Origin: an uncultured Cyclobacteriaceae bacterium
GTDB taxonomy: Bacteria > Bacteroidota > Bacteroidia > Cytophagales > Cyclobacteriaceae
Reading direction: 5' to 3'
DNA: 64,000 bases
Assembly (NCBI GenBank): GCA_943788235.1
Contig: CALSPM010000002.1
Location: 310,001-374,000 of the forward strand
Below the pieces are notes generated by a model. The model was not told the DNA's origin. It did no database searches and saw only the letters and a program-made list of their open reading frames with translations. Both the position numbers and the translations under genes were made by a program. Shown here piece by piece: positions 1 to 8,375 of this stretch. How positions within the stretch are numbered: position 1 is the stretch's first letter; each line of letters opens with the position of its first letter.

Positions 1-369
1 TTTGGGTAAATCAGTAGCTTTACCAAGGTAGGTAGTCGGACCAAAGGCAACATAAATCATATAAAAAGGTGCGAATAGAACCCCTAAAACTTGGTCTACA
101 TAACGATATCTTTGGAATGATTTGAGTAAGTCCAAGTGAATGGTTAGGGCGACAAAGAAATTGGCTACAGGCACAAATAATAAGAGTATCCACCATCTGG
201 GGCGACCAACAATTTGTAAATGAATGTAATAGTTATAAATTGGTATAAAACCTATCCATCCTGGCTGCTCTGACTTTATGAAGAATTTATAATAGGCAAT
301 TGCTTGCAGCAAATATGCTCCTAGCATTAGGGTTACAAAGGAGATCATACTAAAATCATTGAAATACAT
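1..369 (-). CDS. lepB: Signal peptidase I, N-terminal part (runs off window)
   Basis: Partial gene: the start codon is at 367-369 and the reading frame stays open to base 1, giving 123 residues. The visible part is a membrane-anchoring region with at least three hydrophobic segments and the motif GWIGFIPIYNYYIHLQIVG, followed by a segment with APFYMIYVAF. From memory this matches the N-terminal extension that Cytophagales-type signal peptidases carry before the S26 peptidase domain. The catalytic Ser/Lys residues lie outside the window, so the call rests on this extension and on the position 9 bases after dapB, the usual parA-parB-DUF5683-dapB-lepB order in this phylum. It would cleave signal peptides of exported proteins at the inner membrane. 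Confidence 0.7.
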   Translation of the reverse strand, partial: MYFNDFSMISFVTLMLGAYLLQAIAYYKFFIKSEQPGWIGFIPIYNYYIHLQIVGRPRWWILLLFVPVANFFVALTIHLDLLKSFQRYRYVDQVLGVLFAPFYMIYVAFGPTTYLGKATDLPK

Positions 370-378
370 ATCAGTGTG

Positions 379-1092
379 TTATATTTTTATAAAATCATTC
401 ATGGTAAAAATACCTTTTTTGTCCTGAATCCATTCAGCAACGAGTACCGCTCCCAAAGCAAAGCCCTCTCTCGAATGGGCTTCGTGAGTTATTGCTATAG
501 TATCGATGGAAGAATGGTAGTTGATTACATGCTTTCCGGCTACTTTTGCTTGTCTAAAAGAAGCTATTTTGACATCATTTTCCTTGGAAGCATCGAGAGC
601 CCAGCGACGATAGCGAGGATGGGTCTTGATAATGTCTTCGGCCAGGGTAATGGCTGTACCACTGGGTTTATCTAATTTTTGTAAATGGTGGGTTTCCTCA
701 ATCTCTATTTTGTAATCTGGAAATTGTCCTATGACTTGACTCAACCACTCATTGAGTTTAAAAAAGATATTGACCCCCAAACTAAAATTTGAAGCGGTTA
801 AAAAAGTTCCTTGATGAGCGACACAGAGTGCTTCAATGTCAGGTAATTGATTGAGCCATCCGGTTGTGCCCGATATTACAGGCACTTTTTGTCTCAAACA
901 AGCGCCTATATTATCAAATGCGGAAGAAGGATTTGAAAACTCAATTACAACATCCGTGTTGTCAGGCGCGATTTCAGATAATTTTTCTTGGCTATCCAAA
1001 TCTACAATTGAAGAGATATGATGACATCTTTCAGTTGCTATTTTTTCAATGGACTTCCCCATTTTACCATAACCTATCAGCGCGATATCCAT
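379..1092 (-). CDS. dapB: 4-hydroxy-tetrahydrodipicolinate reductase
   Basis: DapB reduces hydroxy-tetrahydrodipicolinate with NAD(P)H in the diaminopimelate/lysine pathway. The 237-residue protein starts with a Rossmann nucleotide-binding loop (ALIGYGKMGKSI, residues 4-15), has SGTTGW in the middle, the catalytic region ETHHLQKLDKPSGTA with its His pair and Lys, and ends with the tetramerisation region ITHEAHSREGFALGA. Its length is normal for the short Bacteroidota form. It lies 8 bases downstream of the DUF5683 gene and 9 bases upstream of lepB, so it is probably co-transcribed with parAB. The preceding enzyme, DapA, is encoded far away at 47.2-48.1 kb in this same window. Confidence 0.95.
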   Translation of the reverse strand: MDIALIGYGKMGKSIEKIATERCHHISSIVDLDSQEKLSEIAPDNTDVVIEFSNPSSAFDNIGACLRQKVPVISGTTGWLNQLPDIEALCVAHQGTFLTASNFSLGVNIFFKLNEWLSQVIGQFPDYKIEIEETHHLQKLDKPSGTAITLAEDIIKTHPRYRRWALDASKENDVKIASFRQAKVAGKHVINYHSSIDTIAITHEAHSREGFALGAVLVAEWIQDKKGIFTMNDFIKI

Positions 1093-1100
1093 CGTGAACG

Positions 1101-1709
1101 TTAAAAAGAAATTTTTAGTGAGAATCCAAACACGGGCGAAGATAAGGGAGTTGATTCAATATCGGGTCCCAATTGTGCCAAAAAAGAGTCATTAATTTTA
1201 AATTCTCGTAAGTGTCCTGAAATATAGGCGTCAGCCACATTCGTCAAATAAAATAAGGTCATGAGTAAAACTAAATAATCTCGGTCTCGCTTTAAATTAT
1301 CCGCTTGTTGCTTAAGAGCACTTGAGCTGAATTGCCCTTCAATTTTATTTTCAGTATCTACGCGATTATCAGTAGTTGCGAGATAGGCATTTCTAAAAGT
1401 ATGATAAAGTTTATTGTTTTCATTGATGAAATGCGCGAAACCCATAAATCCAGCGTAGACAAAGGGAACTTTAAAGACCTGCTTATTATTAATTTGTCCT
1501 AGTCCGGGTAGTATGGCTGAAAGCATGGCTGATTTCATAGGATCAACTTTTGAAATCTCCTTGAAATACATATCCGAATCCATATTTAAAAAGCTCGTAT
1601 CCAACCTGAATTTCTCTTGTGCATGACTATAAAAAAAGCTACAATACATCCAAGAAAGGGCAAAGAGTAATTTATATCTCGAGCAGATCCAAGATCCTAT
1701 TGAGTTCAT
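1101..1709 (-). CDS. DUF5683 family secreted/membrane protein
   Basis: Conserved Bacteroidota protein of unknown function, found typically between parB and dapB. The N-terminus from the chosen ATG (1709) reads as a signal peptide ending at SHAQ; the mature part contains the DUF5683-like stretch SAMLSAILPGLGQINNKQ, then a hydrophobic segment (VPFVYAGFMGFAHFI) and a second one (YLVLLMTLFYLTNVADAYI) followed by HLREF. The reading frame continues upstream to 1748, but that would deepen the overlap with parB; the start at 1709 still overlaps parB by 38 bases, and an ATG at 1649 would remove the overlap but shorten the signal peptide. Function unknown; possibly an envelope protein. Family assignment is from memory of the motif and gene order. 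Confidence 0.8.
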   Translation of the reverse strand: MNSIGSWICSRYKLLFALSWMYCSFFYSHAQEKFRLDTSFLNMDSDMYFKEISKVDPMKSAMLSAILPGLGQINNKQVFKVPFVYAGFMGFAHFINENNKLYHTFRNAYLATTDNRVDTENKIEGQFSSSALKQQADNLKRDRDYLVLLMTLFYLTNVADAYISGHLREFKINDSFLAQLGPDIESTPLSSPVFGFSLKISF

Positions 1710-2565
1710 TAACCGATGTAAAAGGAATACTGATTTCACCTTTAGCATTATTTTTTGATTTAATTTTTATCATCGTTCCGAAATGCGAGGAGAGTTGTCT
1801 TTGGACTTTTTCTATTTCAGGAGTCATTACGGCAGCCTTAACCGGATTGCTGGATTTATTATTAACGAGACTTCTTACTATAGACTCAGTTTTTCTGACA
1901 GATAAACCCTCAGACAAAATTTTCTGAAATACCTCTAATTGCAACACTATATCATCTATCACAATAAGTGATCGCGCATGCCCCATAGACAAAAGGTTGT
2001 CTCTTAATCCAATTTGAATATCAGGCGGTAGTTTTAACAAACGTAAATAATTGGTCACAGTAGATCTATTTTTACCTACTCTATCTCCCAATTGCTCTTG
2101 CTTTAAATCACATTCAGAAAGTAATCTTTGATAACTCAAAGCAATTTCAATGGCATTTAGATTTTCTCTTTGAATGTTTTCTATCAATGCCATCTCGAGC
2201 ATCTGTTGATCATCTGCTATCCTGATGTAAGCAGGAATTTGTTCTAAGCCGGCTATTTTAGAAGCTTGAAGGCGCCGTTCTCCAGAAATAAGCTGATATT
2301 TGTTTTCAGAAAGCTTTCGCACCGTAATGGGTTGAATGATACCTTGAACTTGAATAGATTTTGCGAGATCACTAAGCGCCTCTTCATTAAAATAAGATCT
2401 CGGTTGAAAGGGGTTTACTTCAATTTGAGAAATTGAAATTTCCCCAATGAGAGGAGATCGATCACGGATCATGGGCTCCGCATTTAATTCATGAACGATT
2501 AAGGAGGGCTCTGAAAGCAATGCCCCCAAACCTTTACCTAAACCTGTACTTTTCTTTGCGGCCAT
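1672..2565 (-). CDS. parB: Chromosome-partitioning protein ParB (Spo0J family)
   Basis: ParB binds parS sites near the origin, spreads on DNA using CTP and works with ParA to segregate chromosomes. The 297-residue protein begins with the lysine-rich GLGKGLGALL motif typical of chromosomal ParB, has the nuclease-fold region with GERRLQASK, then ALIENIQRENLNAIE and a helix-turn-helix (LGDRVGKNRSTVTNYLRLL), and a C-terminal dimerisation domain. It begins 1 base after parA ends, so the two are translated together. I searched by eye for a canonical parS (a palindrome around CACGTG) in the window and saw none, so its binding sites probably lie elsewhere. Confidence 0.95.
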   Translation of the reverse strand: MAAKKSTGLGKGLGALLSEPSLIVHELNAEPMIRDRSPLIGEISISQIEVNPFQPRSYFNEEALSDLAKSIQVQGIIQPITVRKLSENKYQLISGERRLQASKIAGLEQIPAYIRIADDQQMLEMALIENIQRENLNAIEIALSYQRLLSECDLKQEQLGDRVGKNRSTVTNYLRLLKLPPDIQIGLRDNLLSMGHARSLIVIDDIVLQLEVFQKILSEGLSVRKTESIVRSLVNNKSSNPVKAAVMTPEIEKVQRQLSSHFGTMIKIKSKNNAKGEISIPFTSVNELNRILDLLEI

Positions 2566-2566
2566 T

Positions 2567-3343
2567 TTAAGCAGCTTTAATTTGATTACGTCTTAAAATC
2601 TCTTTTGCTAGGTTTATATAACTTGTAGCCCCTTTGCTGTCAGCATCATGAGAAATTACAGGTAATCCAAAACTTGGTGACTCACTGAGTTTTACATTTC
2701 TCGGGATAATGGTTTCGAAAGCGATCGTTTTAAAATGAGTTCTTATTTCATTCACTACTTGATTAGATAAGTTGAGTCTAATATCATACATAGTCATCAA
2801 AATACCTTCAATTTGGAGGGCTGTATTCAGTCGAGTTTGAATTATTTTAATGGTATTCAATAATTTACCCAAGCCTTCTAGTGCAAAATATTCACATTGA
2901 ACAGGAATAATTACTGAGTCAGAAGCGGTCAAAGCATTGATGGTAATGAGACCCAAGGAGGGCGAGCAGTCAATAATGATAAAATCATAATTCTCCCTTA
3001 CATCGCTCAGTACACTTTTCATTTTGTCTTCGCGATTATCCAAATTGATCATTTCAACCTCTGCTCCCACTAAATTGATATGAGAGGGGAGTATGTCTAA
3101 GTACTTTATATTTGATTTGTGGACACTGTCTTTTACTGCGATTCCGTTGATCATACATTCATAAATACCCGTTGTAATTTGATTAGGGTCTAACCCCACG
3201 CCAGAAGTGGCATTGGCTTGAGGATCAGCATCTACAATGAGGGTATTAAACTCTAATGCTGCCAGACTTGCCGCAAGGTTGATTGCAGTGGTCGTCTTTC
3301 CGACGCCACCTTTTTGATTGGCAACTGATATAATTTTTCCCAT
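2567..3343 (-). CDS. parA: ParA/Soj family ATPase
   Basis: Deviant Walker-A ATPase that drives chromosome segregation with ParB. The 258-residue protein opens with IISVANQKGGVGKTTTAINLA (the KGGVGKTT loop with its signature Lys), has VDADPQAN (Walker A' region), and DFIIIDCSPSLGLIT (Walker B). No N-terminal DNA-binding extension is present, so it is the chromosomal Soj type rather than the long plasmid type. It is the first gene of parA-parB-DUF5683-dapB-lepB and is separated from yidC upstream by 160 bases that hold a likely promoter. Confidence 0.96.
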   Translation of the reverse strand: MGKIISVANQKGGVGKTTTAINLAASLAALEFNTLIVDADPQANATSGVGLDPNQITTGIYECMINGIAVKDSVHKSNIKYLDILPSHINLVGAEVEMINLDNREDKMKSVLSDVRENYDFIIIDCSPSLGLITINALTASDSVIIPVQCEYFALEGLGKLLNTIKIIQTRLNTALQIEGILMTMYDIRLNLSNQVVNEIRTHFKTIAFETIIPRNVKLSESPSFGLPVISHDADSKGATSYINLAKEILRRNQIKAA

Positions 3344-3384
3344 ACTTTAACGAATCTGAATTTTTTTGGCCTCTAAAAAGTAAA

Positions 3385-3392
3385 CAAATATA
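3385..3392 (-). promoter_or_regulatory. Putative -7 box upstream of parA
   Basis: On the minus strand this reads TATATTTG, a perfect match to the Bacteroidota -7 consensus TAnnTTTG, about 40 bases before the parA start. I do not see a convincing TTTG -33 element at the usual spacing, so confidence is limited. Confidence 0.45.
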
Positions 3393-3503
3393 TGTCAGAA
3401 GGAGAGAATTATTCCATTACTTGGATAAAGAAAGCAACAATTAATATTTTGGATACAGATGTAATGTAAAAAAGAATAATTAAGCTAAAACACAGTACTT
3501 ATT

Positions 3504-5333
3504 TTATTTCGGCTTTTTTTTCTTTCCCTTATTTTTTTGTGCAGTTTGATTCGCTTTCATAGCATCTTCAAGACGGGTCTGGAATTTAGACTTTTTCTTA
3601 TTCACGTTTTTCTTTTTATTTTCCTCCATAATCAGTTTTATTTTATCTTCATTCACAAATTTCCTGAACAAGGCAATTTGTCCAAAAGAAACTAAATTAG
3701 TAATGAAATAATAATAGGAAAGACCTGAAGGGTAGGAGTTGAAAAAGAACAAAAACATGATAGGCATGAGGTATTGCATGGTTTTCATGGGACCCTGAAT
3801 GGTGGTCATTTGTGAATTGGCCATCGTATATAAAATGGTGGATCCTGCCATCAAAAGCGTAAATAAACTGACGTGATCTCCATAAAACGGGATGTTAAAA
3901 GGCAAGGAAAGAATGGAGTCGTATGAAGACAGGTCATCTGCCCAAAGAAATGATTCTAAGCGTAGTTCAATAGCACTGGGTATGAAATAGAAGAGCGAAA
4001 CCAAAATAGGAAACTGAAGTAAAACGGGTATGCAACCACTTAATGGATTGATACCCGCTTTTCTGTAAAGTTCCATTTGGTCCGATTGTGCTTTTTGCAT
4101 ATCTCCATCATGCTTTTCTTTGATTGCATCTAATTCAGGCTTTAAGACCCGCATTTTTGCCATAGAGATATGGGATTTGTAAGTGAGAGGGGAGAGAATT
4201 AACCTAATGATGAGGACCATTATGATAATGATCAGCCCATAATTGGACATGAATTGTTCTAGAAAATTAAAGATAGGAATGATTAAATATTTATTTATAA
4301 ATGGTAAAAACACCCAGCCTAATTCAATATTTTGACTAAAGCCTTCGGTAACTTCATTGAGAATACTGTATTTATTAGGCCCAAAAAAGAATTTGAACCG
4401 GGCTTGATTATTTTCGAAGTCCGTAAAAGGGATTTCAGATGAGAGTGCCCCTTGTTTGACAATTTGATCATCGTTAGATGGTGCAAGCGTGATCACTGCT
4501 TTGCTGAAACCATTTTCGGCAATGACAGATGCAGTAAAGAACTTTTGATTGAAGGCCAGCCATTTTACAGGCTCATCTATCATCATTTCTTCATATTCGG
4601 TCGAAGTTTTACTGATATAATCAGTATTTCCAGTAATAGAGTAATAGCGCGTCGTTGCACGCTGTCGCGCATCGAGTAATTCGCGCTCAATTTTCGGCAT
4701 TTTTCCTTCCCAATAAAAATTGAGGTTTTTGGTATCTATCAATTCGTCAAATCCATCATTTTCTATTCGATAATTGATGACAAAACCCTGGTCATAAAGG
4801 GTATAGATTTGGCGCAGACGCTTGCCATTCAAATCTAGGCTATAGACTAATTCTGTACTGTCTGAGTATTTGATCAGTTCAGATTCAAAAATCAAATCTT
4901 TCAGAGAAATGTTTTTTGACAGGTGCTCAAAATAGATATCAATAGCATGATTTTCATTGAATAAATGTAAGGGCAAGCTATCATAGGTGGTATAATTTTT
5001 TATTTCAACATCTTTAAAAGTTCCTCCTTTATTTGTGAAAGTAACTTCTAGTTCTTCGGTATTGAGGCTGATAATAGACTCTTCTCCTGCTATTTTTGAA
5101 ACAAAAAATCCATATTTCAATTTATTTAATTGATTTAAAGTAGAATCGGATGGGTCCAATGGTGGATCTAAGACAACCTCATTGTTGACTTTTTCAGATA
5201 ACTTTGAAGGACTGTTATCGACTACAGGGTTGTCAATAATTTCTGAAGCAGGAGGTTCAGGGCTGAAAAATTGAAAGTAGACGGCAAGCATGACCATCAT
5301 CAATGTCAAGCCTATTATATTATTTTTGTCCAT
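3504..5333 (-). CDS. yidC: Membrane protein insertase YidC
   Basis: YidC inserts and folds inner-membrane proteins, alone or with SecYEG. The 609-residue protein has an N-terminal signal anchor (NIIGLTLMMVMLAVYFQFF), a large periplasmic beta-domain of about 320 residues typical of Gram-negative YidC, and then the conserved core: a hydrophobic helix (IIIIMVLIIRLILSPLTYKSH, which carries the conserved groove Arg), the KAGINPLSGCIPVLLQFPIL hairpin loop and the last helices with GLSYYYFITNLVSFGQ. The tail is very rich in lysine, suited to ribosome contact. It follows pyrG by 27 bases and is likely co-transcribed with it. Confidence 0.95.
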   Translation of the reverse strand: MDKNNIIGLTLMMVMLAVYFQFFSPEPPASEIIDNPVVDNSPSKLSEKVNNEVVLDPPLDPSDSTLNQLNKLKYGFFVSKIAGEESIISLNTEELEVTFTNKGGTFKDVEIKNYTTYDSLPLHLFNENHAIDIYFEHLSKNISLKDLIFESELIKYSDSTELVYSLDLNGKRLRQIYTLYDQGFVINYRIENDGFDELIDTKNLNFYWEGKMPKIERELLDARQRATTRYYSITGNTDYISKTSTEYEEMMIDEPVKWLAFNQKFFTASVIAENGFSKAVITLAPSNDDQIVKQGALSSEIPFTDFENNQARFKFFFGPNKYSILNEVTEGFSQNIELGWVFLPFINKYLIIPIFNFLEQFMSNYGLIIIIMVLIIRLILSPLTYKSHISMAKMRVLKPELDAIKEKHDGDMQKAQSDQMELYRKAGINPLSGCIPVLLQFPILVSLFYFIPSAIELRLESFLWADDLSSYDSILSLPFNIPFYGDHVSLFTLLMAGSTILYTMANSQMTTIQGPMKTMQYLMPIMFLFFFNSYPSGLSYYYFITNLVSFGQIALFRKFVNEDKIKLIMEENKKKNVNKKKSKFQTRLEDAMKANQTAQKNKGKKKKPK

Positions 5334-5360
5334 AAAAGTTACTTAAAAAGAACGTTTAAT

Positions 5361-6977
5361 TTACTGATTTTTTTTTTGTTTTAATGCTGCATCAACAAAC
5401 GCCACAAAGAGCGGATGTGGGTTGATAACGGTTGACTTTAATTCAGGGTGAAACTGAGTTGCAATGAACCATGGATGATTTTTGAGTTCCATTATCTCAA
5501 CCAAACCGGTCTCTTTATTTATTCCTGATGCCATCATACCGGCTCCTTTGAAGAGGGATAAATAATCATTATTAAATTCATACCTGTGCCTGTGTCTTTC
5601 AGAGATTTTATGTTGTCCATACACTTTACTTGCCAGAGAATCTTGTTCCAATAAACAGGTATAAGCTCCTAACCTCATCGTACCTCCCATTTTTTTGATA
5701 TTCTTCTGCTCTTCCATAATATCAATTACGGGATGTGGTGGGCTATTTCCAATTTCAGTTGAACTAGCACCATTAAGATTTAGAACATTGCGCGCAAATT
5801 CAACAACTGCACATTGCATACCCAAACAAATTCCGAAAAAGGGAATTGAATGCTCTCGGGCTATTTTTATGGCGCTGATTTTCCCATCTATACCTCTTTC
5901 ACCAAACCCTGGAGCTACCAAAATGCCATTTAGATCACTCAGTAATTCTAAACAATTGTCCTCTTGGATATCTTCAGATTGAATCCAAACTATTTCAACT
6001 TTACAATCTTTGACGGCTCCAGCATGAATAAAAGACTCAATGATAGATTTGTAAGCATCTTTAAGTTGAATATACTTACCCACCAGTCCAATTTTGACGA
6101 TTGAAGTTGGATTCTTCAGTCTAACTAAATACTCTTTCCATGAGGAAATATTGGGTTCTTCCTTACTTTTAATTTTGAATTTATCTAGAACTCGTAAGTC
6201 AAGTTTTTCCTTAAGCATTAAAATGGGAACATCATAGATGGTTTCTGCATCTAAAGATTCGATGACATGGTCTATCTGAACACTGCAAAACAAGGCTAAT
6301 TTTCTTCTGATTTCATCATTAATTTCATACTCAGAACGGCAAACTAAAATGTCTGGCTGTATCCCCGCCTCTTGGAGCTCTTTAACAGAATGTTGAGTCG
6401 GTTTGGTTTTCAGTTCTCCAGCAGCTTTTAAATAGGGGATAAGGGTTAGGTGAATGGAAACGACATGATCTGATCCCAATTCAAAACGCGTTTGTCTGAC
6501 CGCTTCAATGAAGGGCAATGATTCAATATCACCCACACATCCTCCAATTTCTGTAATGATGAAGTCATAAAGTTCCATTTCCCCTAACTTATAAAAATTA
6601 GATTTTATTTCATCGGTAATGTGAGGGATTACCTGAACTGTTTTTCCTAAAAAATCCCCAGCGCGTTCTTTTTGGATCACGTTGTTATAAATTTTCCCGG
6701 TCGTGATGTTGTTACTCTGGGAAGTAGGGATGTTTAGAAATCTTTCATAATGGCCTAAATCAAGATCTGTTTCTGCACCGTCGTCAGTTACGTAGCATTC
6801 TCCATGTTCATAGGGATTCAGCGTTCCAGGGTCAATATTGATATAAGGATCAAATTTTTGAATGGTGACACTAAAGCCTCGGGACTGCAGTAATTTGGCA
6901 AGGGATGCCGCAATGATACCTTTACCGAGTGAGGAAGTCACACCCCCCGTAACGAAAATATATTTTGTCTTAGTCAT
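5361..6977 (-). CDS. pyrG: CTP synthase
   Basis: PyrG converts UTP, ATP and glutamine to CTP. The 538-residue protein has the synthase domain first (TKYIFVTGGVTSSLGKGI P-loop region; DPYINIDPGTLNPYEHGE; GGCVGDIES) and a class I glutamine amidotransferase domain second, with the nucleophile Cys384 in GICLGMQ and the His/Glu pair in FHPEL near residues 515-520. Length and all motifs are normal. It is the first gene of a pyrG-yidC transcript; a promoter-like box lies about 34 bases upstream. Confidence 0.97.
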   Translation of the reverse strand: MTKTKYIFVTGGVTSSLGKGIIAASLAKLLQSRGFSVTIQKFDPYINIDPGTLNPYEHGECYVTDDGAETDLDLGHYERFLNIPTSQSNNITTGKIYNNVIQKERAGDFLGKTVQVIPHITDEIKSNFYKLGEMELYDFIITEIGGCVGDIESLPFIEAVRQTRFELGSDHVVSIHLTLIPYLKAAGELKTKPTQHSVKELQEAGIQPDILVCRSEYEINDEIRRKLALFCSVQIDHVIESLDAETIYDVPILMLKEKLDLRVLDKFKIKSKEEPNISSWKEYLVRLKNPTSIVKIGLVGKYIQLKDAYKSIIESFIHAGAVKDCKVEIVWIQSEDIQEDNCLELLSDLNGILVAPGFGERGIDGKISAIKIAREHSIPFFGICLGMQCAVVEFARNVLNLNGASSTEIGNSPPHPVIDIMEEQKNIKKMGGTMRLGAYTCLLEQDSLASKVYGQHKISERHRHRYEFNNDYLSLFKGAGMMASGINKETGLVEIMELKNHPWFIATQFHPELKSTVINPHPLFVAFVDAALKQKKNQ

Positions 6978-7010
6978 TTGAGATGAATACGTAGTTCATG
7001 TTACGGTGAA

Positions 7011-7018
7011 CAAAGTTA
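7011..7018 (-). promoter_or_regulatory. Putative -7 box upstream of pyrG
   Basis: The minus strand reads TAACTTTG, a perfect TAnnTTTG match, 34 bases before the pyrG start codon. The region about 19 bases further upstream is T-rich but lacks a clean TTTG, so the -33 element is weak. Confidence 0.5.
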
Positions 7019-7158
7019 ATTTTTAAAAATGAATATTCAGAGACTTTAAGAAAATTATCTTTTTCGGCTGTAATAAACATACGTTTTTGGAAAATAGACT
7101 CTTTTAATGAGTCAAGCTGCCAGTTCATAAGGCGAAAATCAGGGAGCGATAATTTTGT

Positions 7159-8244
7159 TCATTTTCCCTCAAAATATTTACCGATTTCATCCACAAGCAT
7201 TTCAATAGATTCTTTAGAATGTGCTGGAAAATTAGCGATTCTTATGTGTTCATCCTTGAAATCGCCATAGCCAGACCCAATGATTAATTGTTTAGATTTC
7301 AAATACTCAATTAGTCCATTATTCCCTCCATGCACCTCACTCACGCATATCGTTTTAGATCGGTTTAACGGATGAGGAATGACTGTTTTTAATTCTGTTA
7401 TTTGATCAAAATTATGATAAAGCAAGGCCGCTTTATACTTTGTTTCATTTTGAATGGAAGAGATGCCTTTAAATTGCATATCCTTTAGCACGTTTTTTAA
7501 TAAATAAAGATTCAACACATTGGGAGTCTCGGGCGTTTGATTTTTATCGCCATTTTTTTTCAATGCAGCAAGGCTGTGATAACTGCCTACTATTTCATTT
7601 TTCGATGCTTTTGCTTTCGAAACTTCAAAACATTTAGGTCCCACGATCCAAATACCCATCCCAGCAGGAAGTCCGAAACATTTTTGAACAGAAAAATACG
7701 CCGTATCTATTTGACTTAAATCTACGGGGATACTAGGAACGGCACTGACTAAATCTAGGGCAATGAGTTTTTCAGGATTGTTTTTCCTGATATTTTTAAT
7801 TTCCTCGGGATTAAATGAGTAACCGATACTTGTTTCATTTTGCGTAATGGAAATTAACTCAGCTTCATCGGATACGTTAAATTCTCCAAATTCTTGATTA
7901 AAATCTGAAATTTCGGTAGTAGATTTTAGATGATAGGCTGTCGTGAAATCATAAAATCTTTTAGAAAAAGAACCATTAACAAAATGATGAGAGCTATTAC
8001 TGATTAAATTTTGAATAATTCTTTCCCAAATTTCGGTGGCTGAACTGGTGATAAATATTTCATAATCAGGAGGTATTTTAAGCACATCAGAGAGGCGCTC
8101 TTTCGTTTCCTTAAAAATCATTTGAAATTCTTTTCCTCTGTGGGAAATGGAGCCTATGTTTTCTCTCATGGCATTGTTGAGATGCTGAGGGATCGTAGGG
8201 TATAATTGAGAAGGACCAGGTGTGAAAAACAAATGATTTGACAT
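7159..8244 (-). CDS. serC: Phosphoserine aminotransferase (class V aminotransferase)
   Basis: A PLP enzyme of the class V aminotransferase fold, 361 residues, expected to transfer an amino group from glutamate to 3-phosphohydroxypyruvate. Visible features: FFTPGPSQLYP at the N-terminus, SHRGKEF near residue 35, the SATE loop near residue 68, the aspartate in IALDLVSAVPS that pairs with the PLP ring, and the Schiff-base lysine K188 in YFSVQKCFGLPAG. Class V enzymes of this size can also be alanine-glyoxylate aminotransferases; the assignment to SerC relies on the next gene upstream, a fused SerB-SerA, which supplies the other two steps of serine synthesis. The gap between the two is 131 bases. 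Confidence 0.85.
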   Translation of the reverse strand: MSNHLFFTPGPSQLYPTIPQHLNNAMRENIGSISHRGKEFQMIFKETKERLSDVLKIPPDYEIFITSSATEIWERIIQNLISNSSHHFVNGSFSKRFYDFTTAYHLKSTTEISDFNQEFGEFNVSDEAELISITQNETSIGYSFNPEEIKNIRKNNPEKLIALDLVSAVPSIPVDLSQIDTAYFSVQKCFGLPAGMGIWIVGPKCFEVSKAKASKNEIVGSYHSLAALKKNGDKNQTPETPNVLNLYLLKNVLKDMQFKGISSIQNETKYKAALLYHNFDQITELKTVIPHPLNRSKTICVSEVHGGNNGLIEYLKSKQLIIGSGYGDFKDEHIRIANFPAHSKESIEMLVDEIGKYFEGK

Positions 8245-8375
8245 AAAAAATATTCCAATGGTTAACTCAAAATTTAAAGTATTGACACTTTTTAGAGGTC
8301 TTAGTGGCTGTGATGATATCGGATTAGATCATTTAAAAAGATAATAATTTATCAATACCCCTGAATAATTAGAAA

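Noticed and set aside
1672-1709. Overlap of DUF5683 start with parB as sign of a frameshift
   Set aside because: Both proteins are complete; the start can be set at 1709 or 1649, so the short overlap is ordinary.
2600-3500. parS site near parAB
   Set aside because: No palindrome around CACGTG with the expected flanks was found here or elsewhere in the window.
7021-7158. Possible tRNA or structured RNA between serC and pyrG
   Set aside because: No acceptor stem, no T-loop GTTCGA-type sequence and no consistent cloverleaf could be drawn.
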